Shown here one piece after another: positions 17,794 to 26,488 of a stretch of 64,000 bases of DNA; position 1 is the stretch's first letter, and each line of letters starts with the position of its first letter. The DNA is from Mycolicibacterium baixiangningiae (GTDB lineage Bacteria; Actinomycetota; Actinomycetes; Mycobacteriales; Mycobacteriaceae), in NCBI RefSeq assembly GCF_016313185.1, contig NZ_CP066218.1, positions 4,960,001-5,024,000 on the forward strand, written 5' to 3'. The notes below the pieces were generated by a model. It was not told the DNA's origin. It did no database searches and saw only the letters and a list, made by a program, of their open reading frames with translations. A program made the translations under genes and the position numbers.

Positions 17794-18411
17794 ATGACTT
17801 CGCGGTTTGTGCCCTACGCCACTACCCCCGGTCGACTGCTCGGCCAGCTGATCAGCGACATCGTCATCGCCGTATGGGTGTTGATCTGGGTCTTCGTCGG
17901 GATGGCCGTGCACTCTGCGGTGGCGACCATCGCGCAGGTCGGGCGCCAGGTCGAGGACGGGGCGAACGGTATCGCCGACAACCTCGAGTCGGCGGGCGAC
18001 CAGACGGGCGACGTGCCGCTGCTCGGCAATGCCCTGCGCGGCCCGCTCAACGCCGCGGGCGAGGCCGCCCTCGACATCGCCAGCGCCGGCCACAACCTCG
18101 ACACCACCGCCTCGTGGCTGGCCTGGGTGCTGGCGCTCGCGGTCGCGTCCCCGCCGATCCTCGCGGTCGCCATGCCGTGGGTGTTCCTGCGCGTGCGGTT
18201 CGTGCGGCGCAAGTGGACCGCGATCACGCTGGCCGCCACCCCCGCCGGCCAGCAGTTGTTGGCGCTGCGCGCGCTGGCCAACCGGCCGCTGGCCAAACTC
18301 GTCAGCGTCGACGCCGACCCGGTCGGCGCGTGGCGCAATCAGGACATCGCGGCGATCCGCGGCCTGGCCGTGCTGGAACTGCGGGCCGCCGGCATCGCCC
18401 GCCACTTGTAA
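17794..18411 (+). CDS. Conserved membrane protein, two TM segments, 205 aa
   Basis: Begins MTSRFVPYATTPGRLLGQL. One hydrophobic helix is at about residues 20-45 (ISDIVIAVWVLIWVFVGMAV) and a second at about 108-133 (SWLAWVLALAVASPPILAVAM). Between them is an amphipathic extracytoplasmic stretch rich in Gly, Asp and Ala. The C-terminal 65 residues are basic and probably cytosolic. It corresponds in position and layout to M. tuberculosis Rv0779c, of unknown function. It is divergent from purC and followed by a strong hairpin. Confidence 0.85.
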   Translation: MTSRFVPYATTPGRLLGQLISDIVIAVWVLIWVFVGMAVHSAVATIAQVGRQVEDGANGIADNLESAGDQTGDVPLLGNALRGPLNAAGEAALDIASAGHNLDTTASWLAWVLALAVASPPILAVAMPWVFLRVRFVRRKWTAITLAATPAGQQLLALRALANRPLAKLVSVDADPVGAWRNQDIAAIRGLAVLELRAAGIARHL

Positions 18412-18415
18412 GCCT

Positions 18416-18468
18416 GCGATTTGTGCACGATCAGGAGCGCCCACCGCTCGTGAATGTGCACAAATCGC
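18416..18468. terminator. Long hairpin after the Rv0779c-like gene
   Basis: Perfect 13-bp arms GCGATTTGTGCAC (18416-18428) and GTGCACAAATCGC (18456-18468) enclose a second inner stem (GAGCG/CGCTC) with loop CCCAC. No U-tract follows, which is usual for mycobacterial hairpin terminators. Confidence 0.65.
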
Positions 18469-18510
18469 ATGGCGGGGAACCGTCGGCCGGGACACTCCGT
18501 CCTTTCAGAC

Positions 18511-19371
18511 ATGCTCGACGACCATCTCCGCCGGCACGACGGCGTGATCACGCTCGCGCAGGCTCAGCAGTGCGGGCTCAGTCGGCACGCCGTCGACCGG
18601 CGCGTCCGTTCCGGCCGCTGGCTCCGTTGCTCGCCGGGAGTGTTCTTCGCCGACGACAGGCCGTTCACCGACGCCGCCCGGGTACGAGCCGCCGTCTGGG
18701 CGTTCGGCCCGCGCGCGACGGCCAGCGGCCTGGCTGCGGCGTGGTGGCACGACGTCACGCGGTTCGCGCCGGAGATCGTCGAGGTCACGGTTCCTCGGGT
18801 GAGCAACCACCCACGGCGGCCCGGCATCCGCGTACGACGCCGCGACCTCGACCCGCACGACATCGTCGAGCGCAACGGCCTGCGGATTACCGCGCTGCCG
18901 CTGACGGTCGTCGAGGCCGCGGTGCGACGCGGCGGCGGCTCGAAGCTGATGGACACCGCGTTGCAGCGCCACGTCGAACTGGCCCAGCTGTGGCGGGCAC
19001 ACCTGCGAAACAAGGGCAGGCACGGTTCGCCCGCCGCGCGCCGGCTGTTGCGGGCGGCGCAGGACGGAGCGCGGTCGGAAGCTGAGCGGTTACTGGTGAA
19101 GCTGCTACGCGAGGCCGGGTTGACCGGCTGGAAGACGAACTACCCCGTCGGCGGCTACAAGGTGGACGTCGCGTTCCTTGGACCGAAGGTCGCGATCGAG
19201 GTCGACGGCTGGGCATTCCACACCGACAGCGAGGTGTTCCAGATCGACCGCCAACGGCAGAACGCCATCTCACTGCTCGGCTGGAACGTCCTGCGATTCA
19301 CCTGGCTGGACCTCACCGAGTACCCCGACCGGGTGCTCGCGACGATCCGCTACGCGATTTCGGCGCGCTGA
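18511..19371 (+). CDS. DUF559 endonuclease-like protein with AbiEi-type N-terminal HTH, 286 aa
   Basis: Residues about 1-60 (LDDHLRRHDGVITLAQAQQ, then LSRHAVDRRVRSGRWLRCSPGVF) match the winged-helix domain shared with AbiEi-type antitoxins. The C-terminal 110 residues (EAERLLVKLLREAGLTG, YKVDVAFLGPKVAIEVDGWAF) match the DUF559/Vsr-like PD-(D/E)xK nuclease fold, with D, E-x-D residues as probable metal ligands. ATG 18511 is chosen because family members begin just before LDDHLRRHDG; ATG 18454 would lie in the hairpin. These orphan genes are common in mycobacteria and have no assigned role. Confidence 0.82.
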   Translation: MLDDHLRRHDGVITLAQAQQCGLSRHAVDRRVRSGRWLRCSPGVFFADDRPFTDAARVRAAVWAFGPRATASGLAAAWWHDVTRFAPEIVEVTVPRVSNHPRRPGIRVRRRDLDPHDIVERNGLRITALPLTVVEAAVRRGGGSKLMDTALQRHVELAQLWRAHLRNKGRHGSPAARRLLRAAQDGARSEAERLLVKLLREAGLTGWKTNYPVGGYKVDVAFLGPKVAIEVDGWAFHTDSEVFQIDRQRQNAISLLGWNVLRFTWLDLTEYPDRVLATIRYAISAR

Positions 19372-19407
19372 TCGACGCTGGTGGGCGCACGTATCCGCGC
19401 CGAAATC
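19356..19407. terminator. Bidirectional hairpin overlapping two convergent stop codons
   Basis: Perfect 12-bp arms GATTTCGGCGCG (19356-19367) and CGCGCCGAAATC (19396-19407). The left arm lies in the last codons of the DUF559 gene and the right arm overlaps the stop of the convergent DUF1707 gene. The position suggests a shared terminator. Confidence 0.6.
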
Positions 19408-19975
19408 ACCGCAACACGCGCCGCAGCGCCGCGCCGAAGGGGTGCCGCACCGTCACTGAGCCCATGCGGACCCGCCCGCGGACCACGACGTGCAGGCGAG
19501 GCGACGGCGGCATGGCGGCGACGGTCACCGTGACGCTCCCCGCGACGGTCTCCACCTCGGTGGTGGCGGTGGCGTCGTCGGGCAGGATGATCTCGGTCGA
19601 ACTGCAGTAGTCGTCGACGTGAATCTCGACGACCGGGCGTTGCAGGGTGGCCGCCCGGAAATCCAACGTGGTGTCGCACATCCGGGTGTCGACACGGATC
19701 CGCGGAGGTGCCACCCACCGGCCACGACGCGACAGCGACGTCATCCGTCCGCGCAGCACCAGCGGCTCGGGCGCCTTCGGCCCGCCCAGTGGCAGGTCGT
19801 CGAGAACGGCGGCGAGGTCGCCTCGGGTTCGCGCCGCCAAGACGACGTCGATACGTTCGGTGAATTCGTCGAGCGTCAGCATCCCTTCGCCGACGGCATG
19901 TTCCAGCAGCCGCCGCGCCTCGGCTCGCTCCGTGTTCGAGATGCGCAGGTGCGCGTCACCACTCGCTGGGTCCAC
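19406..19975 (-). CDS. DUF1707 domain protein, 189 aa
   Basis: Starts at GTG 19975 (VDPASGDAHLRISNTERAE). Residues about 8-62 form a canonical DUF1707 domain (RISNTERAEARRLLEHAVGE, then LTLDEFTERIDVVLAARTRGDL). The C-terminal half (RIRVDTRMCDTTLDFRAAT, VEIHVDDYCSSTEIILPDD) is a beta-rich LiaF/DUF2154-like domain, linked in other bacteria to sensing of envelope stress. No membrane segment is visible between them. It is downstream of cyp126 on the same strand, after a short gap. Confidence 0.86.
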   Translation of the reverse strand: MDPASGDAHLRISNTERAEARRLLEHAVGEGMLTLDEFTERIDVVLAARTRGDLAAVLDDLPLGGPKAPEPLVLRGRMTSLSRRGRWVAPPRIRVDTRMCDTTLDFRAATLQRPVVEIHVDDYCSSTEIILPDDATATTEVETVAGSVTVTVAAMPPSPRLHVVVRGRVRMGSVTVRHPFGAALRRVLR

Positions 19976-19994
19976 GCCTTCCGAGGGTAGGCGC

Positions 19995-21218
19995 TCAGGA
20001 CGCCGCGAGCCGCACCACCATGTGCCGGATCCCGGTGTGCCGGTTGCTGCGGGCCCACTCGACCGGTTCGACCAGCTGCACAGTGTCACACCGAGCCAGC
20101 AATTCCTCGAACAGCACCCGCAGCTCGAGCCGCGCGAGGTTGGCACCAAGGCAGTAGTGGACACCCTGCCCGAATCCCAAGTGAGGGTTGGGTTTTCGTG
20201 CGATGTCGAATACGTCCGGATCGGCGAACCCTGCCGCGTCGCGGTTCGCCGAACCCTCCCACACCAACACCTTCTGCCCGGCCAGGACGAGGTGTCCGCC
20301 GAGTTCGGTGTCGCACGTGGCGGTGCGGCGCTTGGACGGCGACGGCGATGTCCACCGCACCATCTCCTCGACAGCGGTGGGCAGCAGCGACGGATCGGCG
20401 CGCAGCGCGTCGAAGGCAGCCGGGTGTTCGACCAGCGCCAGCAGGCCGCCGGCGATCGAATTGCGCGTGGTTTCGGCGCCCGCGCTGAACAGCAGATAGA
20501 AGAACAGGTACAGCTCGGCGTCGGTCAGCCACGATTCGGCGGCCACCACCGACAGCATGTCGTCACCGGGCTCGGCGCGCTTGCGGGCCACCAGTTCCGA
20601 ACCGTAGGCGTACATCCGGGAACCGGCGTCCTCCACCGTCAACCGCTCGATCGCGGCCTTGCGGGATCCGCGGAAGTCGAAGCCCGGTTCGACGGCCTCG
20701 AACAGCCAGTGCCGGTCGGACTCCGGCACGCCCAGCAGAATGCAGATCATCTGCATCGGCAGTTCGGCGGCCACCTGCGGCAGGAAGTCGAAAGCCTCCC
20801 CGTCGGCGACCTCATCGAGCAGCGTTCGGGCGCGCCGGCGCAGATCATCGGTGACGCGGGCGATCATCCGTGGCGACAGACCTGACGTCACCAGCCGGCG
20901 GATCTGCGAATGCCGCGGATCGTCCATCATGTTGAGCACTTGACCGGCGATCGGCAGATCCTGCAGCAACGTGCCGCCGTACGGCCTCTCGCCCCCGGTC
21001 ACCGAGGAGTAGGTGGCCTGATCACGAAGCACCGCAAGGGTTTCGGGGTAGGTGGCGACAGACCAGAAGCCTTCGCCGTCCGGGGTGTGCTCGGTGGCTT
21101 CGTGCCAGTACACGGGCGCGTCGCGGCGGTGGATCGCGAACAGGTCGTGAGGGAAGCCGTCGGCGAAGTTGTCAAGATCGGTGAAGTCGATCTGCGACAG
21201 CTCCGCCGCCCGAGTCAC
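19995..21218 (-). CDS. cyp126: Cytochrome P450, CYP126 family
   Basis: A 407-residue soluble bacterial P450 (class I), ortholog by position beside purB of M. tuberculosis CYP126A1 (Rv0778). The I-helix oxygen motif is [15 protein letters not shown], the K-helix ExxR is in [11 protein letters not shown], and the heme-thiolate Cys is in [15 protein letters not shown]. The physiological substrate is unknown. ATG 21218 overlaps the purB stop (ATGA), so it is probably cotranscribed and coupled with purB, as in other mycobacteria. Confidence 0.94.
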   Translation of the reverse strand: MTRAAELSQIDFTDLDNFADGFPHDLFAIHRRDAPVYWHEATEHTPDGEGFWSVATYPETLAVLRDQATYSSVTGGERPYGGTLLQDLPIAGQVLNMMDDPRHSQIRRLVTSGLSPRMIARVTDDLRRRARTLLDEVADGEAFDFLPQVAAELPMQMICILLGVPESDRHWLFEAVEPGFDFRGSRKAAIERLTVEDAGSRMYAYGSELVARKRAEPGDDMLSVVAAESWLTDAELYLFFYLLFSAGAETTRNSIAGGLLALVEHPAAFDALRADPSLLPTAVEEMVRWTSPSPSKRRTATCDTELGGHLVLAGQKVLVWEGSANRDAAGFADPDVFDIARKPNPHLGFGQGVHYCLGANLARLELRVLFEELLARCDTVQLVEPVEWARSNRHTGIRHMVVRLAAS

Positions 21219-22633
21219 AGGATGGCGCCCGAGGTGTACTTGGCCGCCTCCGGGTAACGGCTGACCAGCTCGTCGACCGCGGAAGCGACCCGGTCCACCT
21301 GGTCACCTGCGGCTCCGGTGAACGCCTGCTTGTCGGCCAGCGCATCCTCGAGTGCGACACGGTCCAGCGGCAACCGTGGGTCCGCGGCCAGCCGGTCCAG
21401 CAGGTCGGGTTCCTGACCCTTCTCGCGCATGGCCAGCGCGACGGCCACCGCGTGCTCCTTGATGACTTCGTGGGCGGTCTCCCGTCCGACACCGGCCCGC
21501 ACCGCGGCGATCAGGATGCGGGTGGTCGCCAGGAACGGCAGGTAGCGGTCGAGTTCGCGCTGGATGACGGCCGGGTAGGCGCCGAACTCGTCGAGCACGG
21601 TCAGGAAGGTCTCGGTCTGCCCGTCGATCGCGAAGAACGCGTCGGGCAGCGCGACGCGGCGCACCACCGAGCAGAACACGTCGCCCTCGTTCCACTGCGC
21701 GCCGGCCAGTTCGGCGGCCATCGATGCGTAGCCGCGCAGCACCACCTGCAGGCCGTTGACCCGTTCGCACGACCGGGTGTTCATCTTGTGCGGCATCGCC
21801 GACGAGCCGACCTGCCCTGGCGCGAAGCCCTCGGTCACCAGTTCGTGGCCGGCCATCAGCCGGATGGTGTGCGCCATCGAGGACGGGCCCGCGCCGAGTT
21901 GCACCAGAGCCGAGACGGCGTCGTGGTCGAGCGACCGCGGGTACACCTGGCCGACGCTGGTGAAAACGTCTCGGAAACCCAGGAATTCGGCGACCCGCCG
22001 CTCGAGGTCGGCCAGTTTGGCGGTGTCGCCGCCGAAGAGGTCGAGCATGTCCTGCGCGGTGCCCATCGGGCCCTTGATGCCGCGCAGCGGATAGCGCGCG
22101 ATCAGCTCCTCGACCCGCTTCAGCGCGAGCAGCATCTCTTCGGCGGCCGAGGCGAACCGCTTGCCCAGCGTGGTGGCCTGCGCGGCGACGTTGTGGCTGC
22201 GGCCGGCCATCACCAGGTCGCGATAGCTGACCGCGCGTTCGGCGAGCCGCGCGACGACGGCGACGCCGTGGGCGTGCACGAGTTCGAGGGAGCGACGGAT
22301 CTGCAACTGCTCGACGTTCTCGGTGAGGTCGCGGCTGGTCATGCCCTTGTGCACGTGTTCGTGACCGGCCAGCGCGTTGAACTCCTCGATGCGCGCCTTG
22401 ACGTCGTGGCGGGTCACCCGCTCGCGGGCCGCGATCGAGGCCAGGTCCACCTGCTCGAGGACGCGTTCGTAGTCGGCCACCACCCCGTCGGGCACGTCGA
22501 CGCCGAGCTCGGCCTGGGCGCGCAGCACCGCCAGCCACAGCCGGCGCTCGGCGACGATCTTGGCCTCCGGCGACCAGATGGCCACCATCTCCTCGCTGGC
22601 GTAGCGGCTGGCCAGCACATTCGGAATCGTCAC
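21215..22633 (-). CDS. purB: PurB, adenylosuccinate lyase
   Basis: Catalyses two beta-eliminations, SAICAR to AICAR and adenylosuccinate to AMP. The 472-residue protein (the length I recall for M. tuberculosis PurB) starts at GTG 22633 with [21 protein letters not shown]. The superfamily signature is [36 protein letters not shown] and [18 protein letters not shown] carry the active-site His residues. A GTG six bases upstream is possible, but the chosen one aligns with the family and has TAAGCT at leaderless spacing. Confidence 0.97.
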   Translation of the reverse strand: MTIPNVLASRYASEEMVAIWSPEAKIVAERRLWLAVLRAQAELGVDVPDGVVADYERVLEQVDLASIAARERVTRHDVKARIEEFNALAGHEHVHKGMTSRDLTENVEQLQIRRSLELVHAHGVAVVARLAERAVSYRDLVMAGRSHNVAAQATTLGKRFASAAEEMLLALKRVEELIARYPLRGIKGPMGTAQDMLDLFGGDTAKLADLERRVAEFLGFRDVFTSVGQVYPRSLDHDAVSALVQLGAGPSSMAHTIRLMAGHELVTEGFAPGQVGSSAMPHKMNTRSCERVNGLQVVLRGYASMAAELAGAQWNEGDVFCSVVRRVALPDAFFAIDGQTETFLTVLDEFGAYPAVIQRELDRYLPFLATTRILIAAVRAGVGRETAHEVIKEHAVAVALAMREKGQEPDLLDRLAADPRLPLDRVALEDALADKQAFTGAAGDQVDRVASAVDELVSRYPEAAKYTSGAIL

Positions 22634-22641
22634 AGACACAC

Positions 22642-22647
22642 AGCTTA
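22642..22647 (-). promoter_or_regulatory. Predicted -10 box (TAAGCT) of purB
   Basis: Minus-strand TAAGCT with 8 bases to the GTG at 22633, which fits a transcript that begins at the start codon and therefore supports that start over GTG 22639. Confidence 0.45.
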
Positions 22648-22673
22648 CGGCGCGGATCGGGCAGGCTGGCCAG

Positions 22674-23402
22674 GTGTACTTCGTCGGCATCGACCTCGCG
22701 TGGGGTGAGCGCAGCCCCACCGGCGTCGCGGTCGCCGACGCCCGCGGCAGGTTGGTACACCTCGCCGCCGCACGCGACGACACCGACATCGTGGCCCAGC
22801 TCGCGCCGTACACCGCCGAGGAGAGTCTGCTGGCGATCGACGCCCCACTGGTGGTGACGAACCCGACCGGCAACCGGCCGTGCGAGGCGGCCCTCAACCG
22901 CGACTTCCGGGCGTTCGAGGCGGGCTGTCACCCCTCGAACACCGGCCACCCGTGGTTCGCGGCGGGCAGTCGCGGCGCCCGCGTGGCCGAGGCGCTCGGC
23001 CGGCCCGCCATCGAGGTGTACCCGCATGCGGCAACGGTCGCGCTGTTCGGGCTACCCAGGACGCTGAAGTACAAGCAGAAGCCCGGCCGGGATGTGGCGC
23101 AGCTGCGCGCTGAACTGCTCCGGCTGATGGCTCTGGTGGAATCCCTCACGGACGCGAGCCCCCCGCTCGACGTCGCGCGGAACCCGCGGTGGGCCGCGCT
23201 GCGGGAAGCGGTCGAGGCGGCCACCCGCAAGTCGGAGCTGCGCCGGGCCGAAGACCCCGTCGACGCCGTCGTCTGCGCCTACGTCGCGCTCTTCGCCACC
23301 CGCAGGCCCGGCGACGTCACCACCTACGGCGACGATTCCACCGGGTGCATCGTGACGCCGGCCCTCAGTCGGGCCGCTCCGCCAGGTGAGTGGGGTCGGT
23401 GA
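22674..23402 (+). CDS. DUF429 protein, predicted RNase H-like nuclease, 242 aa
   Basis: Starts at GTG 22674 with MYFVGIDLAWGERSPTGVAV, where the Asp is the first acidic residue of an RNase H-like fold. LLAIDAPLVVTNPTGNRPCE and IEVYPHAATVALFG are conserved DUF429 blocks, and EDPVDAVVCAYVALFA supplies the last acidic pair. No biochemical role is established. It is divergent from purB, and its last 38 bp overlap the convergent permease gene antisense. Confidence 0.88.
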   Translation: MYFVGIDLAWGERSPTGVAVADARGRLVHLAAARDDTDIVAQLAPYTAEESLLAIDAPLVVTNPTGNRPCEAALNRDFRAFEAGCHPSNTGHPWFAAGSRGARVAEALGRPAIEVYPHAATVALFGLPRTLKYKQKPGRDVAQLRAELLRLMALVESLTDASPPLDVARNPRWAALREAVEAATRKSELRRAEDPVDAVVCAYVALFATRRPGDVTTYGDDSTGCIVTPALSRAAPPGEWGR

Positions 23403-24792
23403 TACCGGTACCGCGGATGCCGAGTTGGCGGTTGATCAGCATGGTGACGAAGAACAGCACGATGCCGATCGCGACCAGGATCAGGGCGACGTAGTACTGC
23501 TGGGAGGGGCGCCCGGAGAAGGGCAGCACCAGGTACAGCGACGCGGCGAAACCGATCCAGGGCAACACGGTCGGCGTCTTGAAGTGCCCGCCGCCGGCCT
23601 GCACGTCGCGCCGCAGCCGCAGCACCGCGATGTTGACGACCGCGAACACGCCGAGCAGCAACAGCGACGTGGTGCCACCGAGCACCGTGATGGCGCTGCT
23701 GCTGGCGAACACGCTCACGTAGAAGATGAGGCCGAAGGCGATCAATGTGGTGAACACGATCGCCACCCACGGCGTCAATCGCCGCGGATGGATGGTGCCG
23801 AACACCGGCGGCAGCACGTGCTGGCGGGCCATCCCGTAGATCAATCGGCTGGCCATCAGCATGTTGATCAGCGCGGTGTTGGATACGGCGAACATCGAGA
23901 TGAACGGGAAGATGTCGTCGATCGGCATGCCGGGCGCCCCGGCCTTGACCACCTCGACCAGCGGGGTGTCGCTGTCGGCGAGGGTGCCAACGGGCACCAG
24001 TGCCACGGCGACGACGGCGACCAGCATGTACACGATTCCGGCGATGGTCAGGCCGGACAGCAGCACTTTGGGGAACGTCCTGACCGGGTCCTTGGTCTCC
24101 TCGGCCATGTTGACCGAGTCCTCGAATCCGACCATTGCGAAGAAGGCCAGCGACGTCGCGGCGGTGACGGCCATGAACGCGTTCTTGTCGCCTTCGGTGT
24201 CGAAGGCGACGACCCGGGCGAAGTCGACGTCGCCACCGCGGGTGAACGCCCACATGCCGACGAAGAGCACCAGCATGAGGCCGGTGGCCTCGATGATGGT
24301 CAGGACGACGTTGAGTTTGATGCTCTCGCCGACGCCGCGGAAGTTCACCGCCGCCAGCAGCGCCATGAACCCGAGCGCGACGGCGGCCACACCCGCTGCG
24401 CCCCATTCCAGCCCGAAGCCCTCGATGAGGTTCGCACTGAAGAACCGCGACGCCGTCGAGGCCGACGTGATGCCCGAACACATCACCACGAACGCGACCA
24501 GGAAGGTGACGAACTGCACTCCGAAAGCCTTGTGCGCGTAGAGCGCAGCCCCGGCCGCCTGTGGATACTTGGTCACGAGTTCCAGATAGCTGAACGCGGT
24601 GATGGTGGCGATGAGAAAGGCCACCAGGAACGGAAGCCACGCTGCGCCACCGACTTCGGCGGCCACGTCACCGGTCAGCGCGTACACGCCGGTGCCGAGG
24701 ATGTCGCCTACGACGAACAGCAGCAACAGTCCGGGGCCCATCACCCGCCGCAGTTCCGGCTGCTTCTCCCCGACCGTGTCTGGCTGGCTCAT
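23365..24792 (-). CDS. APC superfamily amino acid permease
   Basis: A 475-residue cytoplasmic-membrane transporter with about 12 hydrophobic segments. After MSQPDTVGEKQPELRRVMGP comes the APC helix-1 motif (LLLLFVVGDILGTGVYALTG), followed by YLELVTKYPQAAGAALYAHK. FFAMVGFEDSVNMAEETKDP is the conserved helix-6 region of the family. It resembles APA/cationic amino acid transporters, but substrate cannot be assigned. ATG 24792 is chosen as the first Met before the family start. A TetR gene lies 91 bp upstream on the same strand and may control it. Confidence 0.91.
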   Translation of the reverse strand: MSQPDTVGEKQPELRRVMGPGLLLLFVVGDILGTGVYALTGDVAAEVGGAAWLPFLVAFLIATITAFSYLELVTKYPQAAGAALYAHKAFGVQFVTFLVAFVVMCSGITSASTASRFFSANLIEGFGLEWGAAGVAAVALGFMALLAAVNFRGVGESIKLNVVLTIIEATGLMLVLFVGMWAFTRGGDVDFARVVAFDTEGDKNAFMAVTAATSLAFFAMVGFEDSVNMAEETKDPVRTFPKVLLSGLTIAGIVYMLVAVVAVALVPVGTLADSDTPLVEVVKAGAPGMPIDDIFPFISMFAVSNTALINMLMASRLIYGMARQHVLPPVFGTIHPRRLTPWVAIVFTTLIAFGLIFYVSVFASSSAITVLGGTTSLLLLGVFAVVNIAVLRLRRDVQAGGGHFKTPTVLPWIGFAASLYLVLPFSGRPSQQYYVALILVAIGIVLFFVTMLINRQLGIRGTGITDPTHLAERPD

Positions 24793-24883
24793 GCGCTCCT
24801 CCGTCACTGTTGGTCGGTCATCATCATCGGGCAGTGGCGGCCACAACGCAGCGTCAATGCCGCAATCGATGCCCGACCGACGG

Positions 24884-25507
24884 TCAGCCCACCGGTGCGA
24901 GTACGTCGATGACGTCGATCAGCGTGGCTCGGGCGGTGGCGCGCGGACCGTCCCCGTCTCCGACCAGCGCTGCCACCACCGCACCGTCGACGGCACAGAC
25001 GAGCGCGGTGAGGAATTCGGCACGCACCGACCGCCCGCAGCGCTCCACCACCTCCACCACCGCGTCGGTGCGCTGACGCAGGATCCGGCCTTGTACGTCG
25101 CGCAGCGCCGGTTGACGGGCGCACGCGATATAGCGCTCGTAGCGCGAGATCAGTTCCTCGCTGCCGCGGGTGTCCAGCGCATCCCCGAGCAGCAGATCCA
25201 CCAACACATCGGCGGTGGATTCCGCGCCGCGCCGCCGCCGTGACAGCGCCGCCACCCGTTCCCGCAGCCGCTCAGCCTCCCGGATTCCCTCGTATTCGAC
25301 GGCCTTGACGATCAGGTCGTCCAGCGACGAGAAGTAGTAGGTCGTCGACGCCAGCGGCAGGCCGGCGCGGCGCGCCACCGCCCGATGCCGAACGGCGTCG
25401 AATCCGCCTTCACACAGCAGATCAGCGGCCGCGCTGACCAGCGCGTAGCGCCTGCGTTCCCCTTTCGGAGTGACTGCTGCTGTCACGCCTAGCATGCTGC
25501 CAGCCAC
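24884..25507 (-). CDS. TetR family regulator, 207 aa (Rv0775-like)
   Basis: DNA-binding domain GERRRYALVSAAADLLCEGG, then VRHRAVARRAGLPLASTTYYF, a TetR helix-turn-helix ending in the TTYYF signature. The C-terminal domain is helical without further motifs. Starts at GTG 25507, ATG 25495 and GTG 25486 are all possible; the conserved domain begins after TPKG, so the first 16 residues are not diagnostic. It is divergent from the esterase gene and upstream of the permease, either of which may be its target. Confidence 0.9.
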   Translation of the reverse strand: MAGSMLGVTAAVTPKGERRRYALVSAAADLLCEGGFDAVRHRAVARRAGLPLASTTYYFSSLDDLIVKAVEYEGIREAERLRERVAALSRRRRGAESTADVLVDLLLGDALDTRGSEELISRYERYIACARQPALRDVQGRILRQRTDAVVEVVERCGRSVRAEFLTALVCAVDGAVVAALVGDGDGPRATARATLIDVIDVLAPVG

Positions 25508-25604
25508 CGGGGTGGGGCATCGTCGTTTCGCCCAAACCCCAGCCTTTCTTCAGACAAGTCGGGCGGGGGCGGCGCCACCGGGTTCCGATGGCAAGATGGC
25601 CGCC

Positions 25605-26423
25605 ATGTCTGGCCAGCTGAGTCGTCGCGCCGTCCTGCGCCTGGCAGCGGGCGCCGCCGCGGGCGCGGCGGGTGCCCACGCGCTGGGCACGGCGCTGACG
25701 GCCGCGGCAGCCCCGCCGGCACCCACCTACGTGACGGGGTCGTTCGTGTCGGCCGCCCGCGGCGGCGTGACCACGAACTGGGCGATAGCCCGGCCGCCGG
25801 GGCAGACCACCGCGCTGCGCCCGGTGATCGCACTACACGGCAAGGGCGCCGACGCGGCCCAGGTGATGGCCGGCGGCGTCGAGCAGGGGTTGGCCGAAGC
25901 GGTCGCCGCCGGATTGCCGCCGTTCGCCGTCGTCGCCGTCGACGGGGGCGGAAGTTATTGGCACAAGCGCACTTCCGGCGAGGACTCCGGCTCGATGGTG
26001 CTCGACGAACTGCTGCCCATGCTGGGTGAGCAGGGCCTTGACACCTCGCGTGTCGGTTTCCTCGGCTGGTCGATGGGCGGTTACGGCGCGCTCCTGCTGG
26101 GTGCCCGGCTGGGGCCGGCACGCACCGCGGCGATCTGCGCGGTCAGCCCGGCGTTGTGGACATCGTCGGGGGCGGCCGCACCCGGCGCGTTCGACGGTGC
26201 CGACGACTACGCCGCCAACAGTGTCTGGGGCCGACCGGAGTTCGCGTCCATCCCCATCCGGATCGATTGCGGCACTTCGGATCCGTTCTATTCGGCAACC
26301 CAGCAGTTCATCGGCCAGCTGGCCAGCCCGCCGGCGGGTGGGTTCTCCCCCGGCGGCCACGACGGCGGCTTCTGGAGTTCGCAACTGCCGGCGGAGATCA
26401 CCTGGATGGCACCGCTCCTCTGA
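25605..26423 (+). CDS. Tat-exported alpha/beta-hydrolase (esterase), Rv0774c-like
   Basis: The 272-residue protein starts at ATG 25605 with a twin-arginine signal (MSGQLSRRAVLRLAAGAAAG) and an AAAAPPAP cleavage region. The mature domain is an esterase-D/PHB-depolymerase-like hydrolase. VIALHGKGADAAQ is the oxyanion strand, VGFLGWSMGGYGALLLG holds the nucleophile Ser (GxSxG), DCGTSDPFYSATQQF probably holds the acid, and SPGGHDGGFW the His. It likely hydrolyses acyl esters outside the cytoplasmic membrane. It is convergent with purD, with a hairpin between them. Confidence 0.9.
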   Translation: MSGQLSRRAVLRLAAGAAAGAAGAHALGTALTAAAAPPAPTYVTGSFVSAARGGVTTNWAIARPPGQTTALRPVIALHGKGADAAQVMAGGVEQGLAEAVAAGLPPFAVVAVDGGGSYWHKRTSGEDSGSMVLDELLPMLGEQGLDTSRVGFLGWSMGGYGALLLGARLGPARTAAICAVSPALWTSSGAAAPGAFDGADDYAANSVWGRPEFASIPIRIDCGTSDPFYSATQQFIGQLASPPAGGFSPGGHDGGFWSSQLPAEITWMAPLL

Positions 26424-26426
26424 CCC

Positions 26427-26488
26427 CGCGAGCAGACGCAAAACTGCCTCAAATTCGCGGAAAATGGGCAGTCTTACGTCTGCTCGCG
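26427..26488. terminator. Long hairpin between esterase and purD, covering the purD stop
   Basis: Perfect 12-bp outer arms CGCGAGCAGACG (26427-26438) and CGTCTGCTCGCG (26477-26488). An inner stem of ACTGCC with GGCAGT follows. The right arm encodes the last residues of PurD (VREQT), so the terminator is built into the coding sequence. It probably serves both convergent genes. Confidence 0.65.

Noticed and set aside
23386..24912. Plus-strand frame of 508 codons over the permease
   Set aside because: Antisense to a clear APC permease; composition (His, Asp, Gln, Arg) is that of a shadow frame.
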